From Zygnema cylindricum (taxonomy: Eukaryota > Streptophyta > Zygnematophyceae > Zygnematales > Zygnemataceae), in NCBI GenBank assembly GCA_037447655.1, contig JBBHKE010001350.1, positions 16,252-80,251 of the forward strand: 64,000 nt of DNA, written 5' to 3'. Below are positions 10,703 through 22,127 of the stretch, in pieces. Position 1 is the stretch's first letter, and each line of letters starts with the position of its first letter. The notes beneath the pieces are model-generated. The model was not told the DNA's origin. It searched no databases and saw only the letters and a program-made list of their open reading frames with translations. Position numbers and translations under genes: made by a program.

Positions 10703-12930
10703 TACTTTAACATGCGCTTCTCATTACATCCAAACTTCCAAAGGGTTTAAGCACCGAGGAATCTCTTCATTCTCGAGATTCATAAAGGATAGATCCATTG
10801 GTCCCCCTTTTTTATAACAAACTGGCTTAGGTATTGTCCCTCACATCGTTTAGTGTAGACAAAAGGGAGTGAAAAATAATCATTTTGTTTAAATTTTACT
10901 CTCAAGATGTTGTAAAGAAAAATTATAAAATAACAACGTGAACCAAAGCAACGCCAACATGTAATACTATAACTTGATGTTGTTATATAACCTTTGGTTT
11001 GCATTTATGAATCCTACGGTTTCGATGGAAATTTCTACTCTTGCCTTCCTGTTGGCAGTATCCAAATGAAAACCACACATGCATAAAGAACCAAATTATC
11101 TACGTGGCAAAACAGATAGCATAAAAAGTAACTTTACCTATAATAATAGCTATGGATTATAGCAATAATACTCTACTGCTCATTATTTGCGTAAAAAGTA
11201 AGTACACCAACCTCTTTTAGTACAAATACTTATATTTCTGCCCTAAATGATGTGGACAGTTGAGAATCAAAAAAAATATTGGAGTTAAGAAATTACATAC
11301 ATAATATATTAACATAATAAGAAAATAACATAGATTAACGACACAATTTAACGTTCTACAGTCAAAAGAAACCCAAACAAGTTTAACGTTATTTTCTCTA
11401 ACCAGAATTCACCTGAAGTATCGCCAGAGTGCGGACAACATACTTTGTAATCACTGCGTTACATTTCAAACAACAAAAATAAAAAGTTATGAGTTTTTCA
11501 ATTTTTTCTTACATAGCGCATGTAATTTGTTGTAATTTGAATTTTTTTCATATTTATTTGATAGAATATGCATACTTAGTTAGTGTGAATGGCCACAAGT
11601 CAAGTAGCTACATCCTAATATAATACAACTAATTATTGTTGTGTATCGGGTAAAATCATTTCGCGATTAATTCGGTATTCGATATATCGATTATCGATCG
11701 GCTAGAGGCCTCGATACATCACATTGGGACCAACATATTTTATCGCAATATATTTGTAAGAAGGTGGGTGTCAGTACAGATACAGTATGATAAACCACAC
11801 GATAAATCGCACGGGAAATTGGTCCTAAAATTTTGGTAGACGGTGCTCACAAGCTCGAAGGCAAGTACACCATGAATTGTTGTTAGTGTTAAGAAATATA
11901 TAATATGAAGTTTATTTTGGTGTTCTTAAATTTAATTTAGGTATGAGCAGAGACCTTGGAAAACCTAGGACATAGGATGTAGGTCGGTGGGCGATTTTCA
12001 ATTGCCTCTCAAGTTAGTAGTGTGAAGAAATGAAAAATATGTTATTAACATTTTTTATGTTCATTGAACCAAAAAAATTGATGTTTGATATATCAAATGG
12101 TCAGAGTCGTTGAGGTGTCACACCCGTACCAACAAATTATATCGGGACATATATTTCAAAATATATAGCACGACTTCAACTTTGAAAAAAACGAAAAAAC
12201 GGTTTGCGGGGCATCTCTTTCCCTCTCTACCCCCCGCAGTGATTGCCTTTCGATCGTGGGGTTTTCTCTCCCCATTCATTCTCTTCGTGACTCTTCCCTT
12301 TCTAATCTTTGCCGACGTCATAGATTACGCCGAGGTAATGGAGGGTAGCGACGATAATATGACAATACACTACGTTGTCGCCTATACGACTGGCTGCTTC
12401 CCTCCATGGATATTAGCCACACGTGACAAAAAAGCGAAGAAGAAGTGGCGGCTACACAAAAGAATGAGAGAATACAAGATTTTGTCCTAAAAATTACAGA
12501 TCGTACGAAAAAAAAACGCATGAGGTTTTAACACATTACATGCGTTCAAAATATACTTACATAATGTATTGTTCGCGATGGCATGAAGTCGTCGCAAATC
12601 CAATCAATTTGATAATTCCAATAGTGTGACCACGTAACAAAATTAGAAGATGCCTTGGTTCACTGATTAGAGATTCCAAGAGGGGCAACGACGTCCAAAA
12701 TATACTTACAGAATGTGTGGTCCTGGAAAAAACAAAGTCGTCGTGTCTCTAATTTTTTTGGATAATCAATAGTTTGACGATGAAAATGAATCAAAAAGTC
12801 ACGCGGTTTAGTGAATCCGCGATTCCAACAATGAGACAAAAACAAAGCCTCGTCGACTATACGAAGGTTCATATTTATTGTACAAACTAAAGACAAAAAG
12901 TTAAAATATGTTCGCTATTCTAGTTTGTCA
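10703..12930. other. Long stretch without a supported gene
   Basis: AT-rich. A degenerate copy of the TATCG-rich MITE starts near 11638 (TTGTTGTGTATCGGG). Around 12545-12870 a roughly 130-bp unit recurs loosely (AAAATATACTTAC..AATGT). The frame at 12110-12490 (126 residues) shows no family and has basic, low-complexity content; I do not call it. Confidence 0.45.
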
Positions 12931-12935
12931 CTTTT

Positions 12936-13830
12936 TGTTGATTTTGGAAAGCTTTAAGTTTCAGTAAATTAGTGTGACGACCAAAAGATAAATCTACAAA
13001 CCCACCCGTCGTCAATTAAAGCTCAGGTATTTTGGAAAGGCACGTACATCAACATACTAATGTCACACATCGAATGGGACAACGCATCTGCGACGAAGTT
13101 GGGAAAACGTAGCTGCGACACAGTTCAGGACAACGCAACTACTACGCAGACACAACAACACAGCTACGATTATTTTTGATATAGTCCATACACAACAGTG
13201 CAACCGCGGATAAAATGATTAATATTCTGTACAGTACAACCCAGCTGCGATTGATACGAATTTAGTCAACGGACGAGATTCATGAAAAGATCATAAGTGA
13301 CTTGCAGACAAGTGTTTATACAATCACTTAGAGTAGATTATGAGTAGTGGTGAGTGTACTATGGTAAAATAGTTTGGCGGGATTTGGAATACTGTGATCT
13401 TAGTGGTCGCTTAATTTTTGACGTACTTCTCAAGTACAATTGCATTGGCGATACAACATAGAGTAGATACTCACTGCGAGTATAAGACTTCGGCCTTATA
13501 ACATTTTATGTATCCAGACTTCCAAGTAAAACTGCAAACTATTGTTGGGAAACTTATGAGTATTATATCTTGAATGATGTTGGGTCAATTGTGCTGAAAC
13601 TTTATCTTGAATGTTGTTGGGTCAATTGTGCTGAAACTTTGGGAGTTGTCATCGTTTATGTTGCTCTATAGTTTGATAGAGTTTTGTGAAGTTTGCATGG
13701 TTGTATAAGATTTGGTTAACACTTGAAAATAGTAGTTTGGAAGAATTTTTGATAGCTTCTGAGAGTGTATCATGTCTACTTCTACTATTACTGCTGCTCC
13801 TCCGCCTGCATCGGTGGTTGTAGAACAACA
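12936..13830 (+). repeat. E2 5' LTR
   Basis: 895 bp. U3 carries repeated AACGCAGCTGCGA-type motifs (13080-13260). The Gag start codon at 13772 lies in the last 60 bases of the LTR. The primer site after it is degenerate (TGTCATGGGTCT). Confidence 0.8.
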
Positions 13831-15410
13831 TGTCATGGGTCTGTCATCAAGAATTCCTATCTTTTCCTTGGAAAAATATGTTTACTGGGCCAATGTAGTG
13901 GAGACTCACTTTGAGAATGTTAATCTATTGGATATATTGGATGGTTTGCTGGATGAATCTGATCCGTCTTGTTCTAAGAAAAATACAGAGGCTCGTTCTA
14001 TTTTGAAATTGTGTACATCTGAGGACTTAGCTATGTCTCGGTAAAAATGAAAAAGGCAATTGACATCTGGATTTCTCTTAAAAATGATTATGAAAAAGCT
14101 AATGTCCAGGAAAAACTTCTCTTGGCTGGAAAAATTTGGGACTATAAGTACACTGACGGTACGATGGCTGAATAGGCTAACAAATTTTTCATCCTTGTAG
14201 ATGCACATGCTTGGACAGGTGGCACGCTTCCTCAATTTCAACAGGTAGCAATGCTAATGAGGGGAATCCCTCGTAGTATGAAAGCAACCTCTGATACGCT
14301 CAAACAAAAAGATAAGGCTAGCTGGACATTACAGTAAGCGATTAATATCTTACAAGAAGAGGAAGCTACATCTAAAATTTTCAGTGCTGAGCAAGGAGAG
14401 GCTTTCAATTCTGACTTTGAGAGGAAAGGACATTTTAATCAGCAGAGGAATCAATTTAATCAATAGAATCAATTCAAACAGTTTAATCAGTGTGGAAATA
14501 GACAATGAAACAATGCATGTTTCTATTGTAGTGAGAGAGGTCATGGATATAAGTTTTGTCCTAAGCTTAAGAAGGCTAACGATACAGGTTTATACAAGCC
14601 GCGATGGCAACAAAGTTAGTTTTACAAAAGCTTGACGGGGCTGACACCTCGTGGAAATGCACTGTTTTCGGCTTCCTCGTCACTCTAAGACGAGACTCTG
14701 ACCTTTTTTGAGGAGGTTGAAACGGATATTTTGCTATGGCTGTGGCAATGGAGGATCCGAAGGACCTTGGATGGATAATGGATAAAAGAGCATCAGCCCA
14801 CATGTGCTCGAACAATGCTATCTTCAAAAATTTGAAATCAACGCTGGAGAAAAACATTTGTTTTGCTTGTGGAATGAGTGTTCAGACTCATGCTGTGGGT
14901 GATGTATCTTTGCTAGTTGATATAGAGGGAAAAGAAATTAAAAGGACCCTTCACAATGTCTTATTTATGCCTGACTTTAAGAAAAATCTGTTTTCTACGT
15001 CCTTGGTAGAGAGTAAAGGTTTTGAGGTCAATTTTAAAAATGGTTGGCAGGTTGTTAGCAAAAATGGCAAGGTTGCAGTTACAGGTGCTAGAGATATTAG
15101 CAGGATGTACCTCATGGATATAGCTAATACCAAGGAGAATGATGTTTTGTACTCCGGTGTTTTGCATTCAAATGAGTTTTGGCATAAAAGATTAGGCCAT
15201 GTAAATTATGATAGTTTGAGAAAAATGGTAATTGGTGGCAAAATTGATGGTGTCTCGATCTCAGATCAGCCAGTTAAAACGTGTGATGGTTGCGCTTTAG
15301 GCAAAATCTACAGACTTCCATTTTTATAGATTCTGAGCATTGGTCAACAATACTTTTACAACAAGTTCATTTGAATGTTTTTGGTCCTGCGAAGGTACCA
15401 TCTGCCGGAG
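13772..15410 (+). pseudogene. E2 gag-protease-integrase fragment
   Basis: Copia Gag starts MSTSTITAAPP and has stops near 14042 and 14173 among others. The zinc knuckle is CFYCSERGHGYKFC near 14520. The protease motif is DKR in place of DTG (near 14780), so the active site is lost. The pre-integrase zinc domain (HKRLGH.. C..C, 15180-15310) is present. The sequence breaks at the integrase entry FGPAKVPSAGG (about 15385-15410). Reverse transcriptase and RNase H are absent. Confidence 0.85.
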
Positions 15411-16025
15411 GGTCCGTACGGAACAACGCAGCCGCGGATAAAATGATTATGATTCAGTACACTACAATGCAGCTGCGATTGATACGAATTGAGTCAATGG
15501 AAGAGATTCATGAATAGATCACAAGTGACTTGCCGACAAGTGTTCATAGAATCACTAAGTGTAGATTATAAGTAGTGTTGAGTGTACTATGGTAAAATAG
15601 TTTGGCGGGATTAGGAATAGTGTGATCTTAGTGGGAGCTTGGTTTTTGATGTACTTCTAAAGTACAATTGCATTGGCGATACAACATAGAGTAGATACTC
15701 ACTGCGAGTATAAGACTTAGGAATTAGAACATTTAATGTATCTAGACTTCCACGTAGTAAAAATGCAAACAATTTTTGGGAAACTTCGGAGTATTATATC
15801 TTGAGTGTTGTTTGGTCAATTTTGCTAAACCTTTAGGAGTTCTTAGAGTTTATGCTGTTGTATAGTTTGATAGAGTTTTGTCAAGTTTGGATGCTTGTAT
15901 AAGATTTGGTGAACACTTGAATATAGTTGTTTCTAAGGATTTTTGATAGCTTCATGAGAGTGTATCACGTCTACTTCTACTACTACTGCTGCTCCTCTAT
16001 CTACACCGGTGGTTATAGAAAAAAA
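15411..16025 (+). repeat. E2 3' LTR, 5'-truncated
   Basis: It aligns with 13190-13830 of the 5' LTR, beginning inside U3 (CAACGCAGCCGCGG) and ending in the Gag-start segment (..GTGGTTATAGAAA). The start codon is ACG instead of ATG near 15968. Confidence 0.8.
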
Positions 16026-16763
16026 AACTCTCAACCGTGTTTATAACTTAAATTTAAGTTTGCGTTAACAATATTTTCTTGTAACGAACAACATTTGTTA
16101 TTATGCTACCAAAACCAGTAAAAAAAACTTTAATCTATGTTTGCAAAACAAATTTATGTTTGCGTCAACAATAAAAATATCAGCGAACAAAGTTTATTGT
16201 TTACGCACACAAAGACAGTTAAAAAAAACCCTTAACCATATTTCTTTCTTAAACTTGAGTTTGTCGTAACAAAGATATTTGTAACAAACAACATTTCTTT
16301 TTCGCGCTCAAAAAAAGAGGTAAAATAAACTCCTTACCATGTTTGTAAGACAAGTTTGTGTTAACGCTAACAACAACATTGGTAAACAAACACTTTATAT
16401 TGTTAGCGCTCACAAAATTTGTTGAAATAAACTCTCAACCATGTTTATAACTCAAATTTGAATTTGCGTTTACAATAATTTCTTGTTACGAACAACGTTG
16501 ATTATTACGCTCACAAAATCAATTAAAAAAAAAACCCTAAACTATGTTTGCAACACAAATTTGTGTATGCGTTAATATTAAAAATATTAGCGAACAAAGT
16601 TAAATGTTAACACACACAAAGATAGCTAAAAAAAACCCGAAACCATGCTTCTATCACAAATTTGAGGTTTCGCTAACAAAGATATTTGTAACAAACAACG
16701 TTTATTGTTGTCGCTCAAAAAAAGAGGTAAAATAAAATCCCAACCATGTTTTTCTGGTGCAGA
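16026..16763 (-). repeat. Satellite array A, about 100-bp monomers
   Basis: Tandem monomers of about 100 bp in the reverse orientation to array B. Each has a block like CAAACTCAAATTTG, an ACCATGTTT block (antisense of AAACATGGT) and an AACAACGTT block. About seven monomers. The array is bounded left by the E2 LTR end and right by the E3 copia remnant. Confidence 0.8.
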
Positions 16764-16940
16764 GAACGCTTGCTGAATGGTAAGAGGCTCCTCGGAATTT
16801 GTATTGAATGCGTAATGGTTTGCACTTGAATTTTGTCGACTACTTGTCCTTCTTTCCCTCGGAAATTTTGAGGTTGAAATTGACGGAAGCCTTACATTAC
16901 GTTCCTATGAGAGTGTCTGACCATTTGTGTTTTGATTCGG

Positions 16941-17184
16941 TAAGTTAGCGACGAGATGCTCTCGTCGCTCATTCAGCGATGACGTTGTATTGTCGCTAAT
17001 TTGCGTATTTTTGCTGATTCTTTGTTCAACAATTGGATCTATTCGTCATTGGTTCAAAGTCGGGTCAATTTGGTCCCGTGGTTTGTTGACGTCTCCAGCT
17101 CCTCTTGTCGAAGGGTCAACGACGAATCCATCTCGTCGCTAGTTTAGCAATGAGACATTCTCATCACTATACGTGTTTGGTGTT
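16941..17184. mobile_element. Small CGTCGC-hairpin insertion in E3
   Basis: It carries palindromic pairs such as AGCGACGAGATGCTCTCGTCGCT (16948-16970, given as two arms around ATG) and a similar pair near 17126-17146. It interrupts the minus-strand copia protein between the integrase C-terminus and the linker. The motif matches the arrays around the DDE transposase at 57.5-60.6 kb. Boundaries are approximate. Confidence 0.5.
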
Positions 17185-17194
17185 TCTCCTATAC

Positions 17195-19488
17195 TCAAGG
17201 TCGGCCACGGTTTGTGTTTAAGAATAACATATTCGATAATTTCTCAGCCTTTTTCTCTGCGGTCATTTGAAAGACATCAACTGACTTCTCTTCATCTTTA
17301 ATTCTAATAGTCTTAGTGACAAAGATTTTTTTTATCATGTATGTATACTCTATATCCTTTTGATTGATAGTAAGATTCCCGCTACATCTTTTGGCTCCAT
17401 TTTCCATTTATGTGGAGAATTATCTAACATGACAACATTGCTTCCAAATGCTCTAAAGTGACTAACTTTTGGTTTGGTTCCTGTCCATAATTCATACGGC
17501 GTCTTCCCTTTAACTGCTCTAGATTCTATTCTATTTCTGATGTATGCCGCACAATTAAAGGCTTCAGCCTAGAATTTTGCATTTATATTTTTGTCTGCCA
17601 GCACTGATCTATCACTATCTGATATTGTTCTGTTAACTCTCTCAGATACACCATTCTACTCTGGGGAATATGGTACCGTTAAATGACGTGAAATTCCGTT
17701 TTTTTTAAGATGGTTCATGGAATCCCGTGATAAGTACTCTCTTCCATTATCTGATCTCGACGTTAAGATAAGAACCGCGTGAATTTTCTCGCTCTTTATC
17801 TTGAATTCTTTAAAATGAGATAGCACCTCATTTTTCTCTTTCATATAATAGATTTTTGTGAACCTAGAATAGTCATCTGTAAAAGTCACCATGAATCGAA
17901 ATCCACCAGGTGATGGTATGAGAGCCGGTCCCCATACATCACAGTGAATTACTTCTAACACTCTAGTTGCTCTATGGCTGTTTTTGGAAGCAAAAGGATT
18001 TTTATGAATCTTTCCGAGAGCACATCCATCACAAAAATATTGTTCTTTGCTATTGATTTTGACTCCTGTAATTATACCTTCTTTAACCATTCTGTCAAGA
18101 ATTTCATAGTGGACATGACCAAGTCTTTTATGCTAAAAGTCATTGTCAAACAGGACAGCCGAATACAAAACATCTTTTTCATTAATATTGGCAATATCAA
18201 GCATATACATCAGATTTGGACCTCGGGTTCGCACAAGTGCTACTCTACCTTGTTTACTGACTATTGCTTTCCATTTTTCAGCAGCACTTCAAAGCCTTTG
18301 TTTTCTATGAGCGAAGAGGAGAAGAGGTTTTTCTTGAAGTCACGAACATAGAGAACATCGTTAAGTGTTCTTTCAACTTGTTTACCGTCAATGAGAACTT
18401 TGAGTGTTGCCGTGCCCTTAGCGTTAGATATGACAAACTGGTCATCCGCATAATAAATTTTCTTCGGAGATATTGGGTGAAGATTATCAAAATATCCTCT
18501 GTTCAAGCACATATGTTGAGACGCACCAGTATCCATGATCCATCCAAAGTCCCTATCTCCTTCATTTGTGATGTTCAGCGCAAATAATTCTTTGTCAAAT
18601 GGTTCGGAAAAAGTGACGACTTCATCCTTGTTTTTGTTCGTTTTCAAAAAAAGCTGACGTTTTTGTAGGTTGTCAAATTTTCGGTTTTCTGATAAACCAT
18701 CCTTGTTAAAATACACCTGTCTCAGAAGATTTCATATAATCAGGGTAGCTCATGTATCCATGCCCTTTTGCATTACAATAATAACACATGGTAGGTTTGC
18801 GAGTAACTTGATTCTGACTATTCTGAAACTGTTCCTTTTTAAAAGTTTGTGTGTTAAAAGCATATGCCTTTCCAGTACCTTTAAATGCTTCTTGACTAGA
18901 CTCTTAATCTAGGACATACTGAATTGCTATCGCTAGATTCCAATCAGCTTGTGCGAGTTTTTTCAGATTGTTAGAGGCTCCTTTATATTCAATAGGAAGT
19001 CCTCTCATTAGTAATAAAGCTTGTAGATCATCAGGAAACGTACCACCTAAACATACATTTTCTACTATTAGTGTTCTCAAACCATAACAATACTCAACGA
19101 TGGTACCGCCGGTATACTTATATTCCGAAATTTTTCCAGCCGTAATCATTTGGTGTTGCACATTAGTTTTGGTGTGCATCTTTTTCAGAGAATTCCTTAT
19201 TTCTGACGCCTATTGTATGTGAATATGCGCCATAGCAAGCTCTTTTGAAATAAGCATTTTAATAGTGTGGAGACACTGCAAATTTTTCTTCTTCTAGCTG
19301 GCGTCTGATTTCGCCAGAGATCCGTCCACCACGTCCATCAAATTCAAGCTAAGAAAGTACAGTTCCACCATATCCGCCCACTAGATATAGTCTTTGCCAT
19401 CAAAGATATGGATTATTAAGGGAGGGCCCGTAACCTATTGTTCTATGACAGCCGGTGCAGCACCAGCTGTTGCTGAAGTAGTAGCCAT
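17195..19488 (-). pseudogene. E3 gag-integrase pseudogene
   Basis: Gag starts at 19488 inside the LTR (MATTSATAGAAPAV..), with a stop where the LTR meets the primer site. The zinc knuckle near 18740-18785 has Tyr in place of the last Cys. The protease reads DTGASQHMC near 18520. The pre-integrase domain is followed by an integrase core (18090-17656) that keeps HCDVWGP and the SDNGREY motif and ends at a stop. The integrase C-terminal part continues to 17195. Reverse transcriptase and RNase H are lost. Confidence 0.85.
19425..19435 (-). promoter_or_regulatory. E3 primer-binding site (half tRNA-iMet)
   Basis: Minus strand GGTTACGGGCC follows the LTR end directly; one change from GGTTATGGGCC. 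It lies inside the Gag frame. Confidence 0.65.
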
Positions 19489-20282
19489 CACAGAACCAAA
19501 GATAGGAAGTACTCAAGACACTAACTTTGATCCATTGCATAAAACATTCAGCAAGGCCAAATGGCCCTAAACTTTATGAGAGTACAGTTTACTGCATGTG
19601 GTAATAACACACAAATTTTCAAGCAAAAAACACTATTAAACAAAGAGATATAAGCCACAGAATATCCCTTAAAATGCACATATGTGCTCATTGAAACCTC
19701 ATGAAAGGAATACATAAAGTTTACTAAGTCCTAGAATTTATACAAATAAATTCTACTACAACCTAACTAGCCAGTCATAGCACTGTAGAGAATGTTACGC
19801 TATTTTTTTAGCCGTACTCTAATTTAATCTAAGTGGATACCTAATGTATGTTAAATCCTGCAACCGTACGCCTAATGGTTCGTTCAAGCAGACAAACCTA
19901 AATTGTCTACAGACGTCTGTACATACAAATCAAATACGTGTGACGACAAACTCCCGTTTCCACAAAGCTATCAGCGAAATTAAAACCTTATACGTGATGA
20001 GACCCGCCGTGTCATAGTGGTCCACTTTCACATTCTGGTAAGTATTTGTTGGTCCGATCTTGTCTATCGGACGGTATGTCTTAATTAGGTAGTGCGCGCC
20101 ATTTGGTAATCTTTATTTTACTTATGAACTGTCCGATGTGATTTCCTTAGTTCCATATAGTCCAGATTGCGAAGTTACACTAATTTTGACACGCACTTTA
20201 AAACAACACTTTAAAATGTTTCTTAGTCCCATATTTTCCTCTTACATAATATAGAGAGGACTAAAGCTTTTATAAACCAACA
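19436..20282 (-). repeat. E3 5' LTR
   Basis: 847 bp on the minus strand, starting TGTTGGTTTATAAAAGC and ending in the Gag-start segment (..GTCATAGAACAATA). No second LTR copy remains in the window, so its outer boundary rests on the TG start only. Confidence 0.65.
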
Positions 20283-20299
20283 CTGAGTACTAAAGCTTT

Positions 20300-21141
20300 C
20301 AAATTAAAACATTTTGTTGTTAGCGCAAACACAAAGTTGTGTTACAAACATGGTAGGGAGTATATTTTACCTCTTTTTTTGAGCGCGAACAATAAACGTT
20401 CTAAGTTACAAATATCTTTATAAGCGCAAACTCTAACTTGTGATAGAAACATGGTTCCTGGTTTTTTTTTAACTGTCTTTGTGTGCGTTAACAATAAACT
20501 TTGTTAGTTAATAATTTTTTTGTTGACACAAACACAAATTTGTGTTGCAAACATAGTTTAGGGTGTGTTTTTACTGTTTTTGTGAGCGTAAAAATAAACG
20601 TTGTTCGTTACAAGAAATTATTGTTTACGCAAACTCAAATTTGAGTTATAAACATGGTTGAGAGTTTATTTCAACTTTTTTTGTGAGCGCTAACAATATA
20701 AAGTGTTTGTTACTAATGTTGTTGTTTTCGCACACACAAACTTGTGTTACAAACATGGTTAGGAGTTTATTTTACCTCGTTTTGTTAGTGCGAACAATAA
20801 ACGTTGTTTGATACAAATACCTTTGTTAGAGAAAACTCAATTTGTGATAGAATCATGGTTCCGAGTTTTTTCTAACAGTCTTTATGTGAGTAGACAATAA
20901 ACTTTGTCAATTAATATTTTAGTTGTTAACCTTTACACAAATTTGCGTTGCAAACATAGTTTAGGGTTTTTTTTTTTTAATGTTTTTTTGAGCGTAAAAA
21001 TAAACATTGTTCTTAACAAGGAATTATTTGTTTACACAAACTCAAATTTGAGTCATAAACATGGTTGAGAGCATATTTCAACTATTTTTGTGAGCGCTAA
21101 CAACATAAAGTGTTTTTTACCCATTTTGTTGTTGGGCAAAC
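20300..21141 (+). repeat. Satellite array B, left part
   Basis: About 100-bp monomers sharing GCAAACTCAAATTTG, AAACATGGTT and AACAATAAACGTTGTT blocks. Four monomer types alternate, so the sequence repeats at about 400 bp (compare 20503 with 20902). E4 is inserted at 21141, splitting the array; it resumes at 27250. Confidence 0.85.
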
Positions 21142-22127
21142 AGTTTTTTTAAAAGCTTCATCCTTAGTAGATAGAGCTGTGAGGGGAGATTTGTAACTTA
21201 GAATATTTTTGATTATAGATTGGTGTAATAGTTACCTCAAATAGTGTGATAGTAAAGAAGTTACTCTAAGAGTATTTGTACGATCACATAGACATGCGTC
21301 AACGTTTCAGACTATGCATGGAAAGCGGAATGGACCCGGACACATGGCATCTATCGGAGGAATGAATTCGGGAAATCAGGCGGACGGAAAATGAACCGAA
21401 TATCTGGGAATACGAATCTATAAGGAAAAAGACCAGACGTTGATTACGATCAGACTGACGGCTAGAAATTGAGTGGGGACCACGGATGATGTGGTGCTTC
21501 GTAAGCACCCCAAATATTCGTACAAAGCATACCACAGCGGGCTGGACACATCTATAGTTGATGACTAAGCAAGCCACTTTTGGTGTACGACTTCAATTTA
21601 TAAATACCTGATAAAACAAAATCTTGTTGCTTAGTGAATTAAGAAATAGTGTTTCACTATTTAGTATTAGGGTAGTTGAAGTTTGGTTTTTGGATGTACT
21701 CTTGGTACAGTGACGTACAATTATGATACCTTGTCACATTATAGTACATTACTACAGTGCCAAATGCTATTTGCTGATTTGTTTGCTAGCAGTAGACACG
21801 CTCTAAGAGTATAAGTTTAGGACTTAGTAAAATTGTTTGGCATCCAGTTTTGGGAATATGGGAAATTAAAGGGCAGTTTTTGGGAAACTTGCAGCTCTCA
21901 TATCTTATGGTTTACTGGGTCAATTATGCTGTAATATTGGGAATTAACAGTATGTTTAGAAGTTTGTTTATGTGCCAATTTTTCGGGTAATTGGATATGT
22001 GAGTCTGGCTTTATAGTGTGTTGGAAAGTGGTGTTTGTGAGGAATTCTTGTGAAGCTTCTGCTTAAGTATGTCTACTTCTACTACCACTAAAGCAGCTCC
22101 ACCTGCTCTAGTTGTCATAGAACAACA
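21142..22127 (+). repeat. E4 5' LTR
   Basis: The first bases have decayed (AGTTTTTTT against TGTTGTTTT in the 3' copy). It ends ..CATAGAACAACA. The Gag ATG at 22069 lies 59 bases before the LTR end. Confidence 0.88.

Larger units (their letters stand above)
12936..16025 (+). mobile_element. Copia element E2, internally deleted
   Basis: The 5' LTR (12936-13830) starts TGTTGATTTTGGAAAGC, the same family as the LTR at 36538. The interior runs from Gag only to the start of the integrase core, then joins directly to the middle of the 3' LTR near 15411. No target duplication could be confirmed. The left flank is ordinary sequence and the right flank is satellite. Confidence 0.8.
16764..20282 (-). 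mobile_element. Copia element E3 (minus strand), 3'-truncated
   Basis: The 5' LTR is on the right (19436-20282), with primer site at 19425-19435, Gag, protease and integrase leftward. It continues to the linker before reverse transcriptase (16764-16940, with NSEEPLTIQQAFS on the minus strand) and stops at satellite array A. A roughly 240-bp hairpin-rich insert interrupts it at about 16941-17184. Confidence 0.8.

Noticed and set aside
12110-12490. 126-residue frame in a gene-empty region
   Set aside because: No recognisable motif, flanked by AT-rich sequence, no splice or conservation evidence available.
16941-17184. CRISPR-like array
   Set aside because: The repeats are palindromic, irregularly spaced and in a eukaryotic retroelement context.
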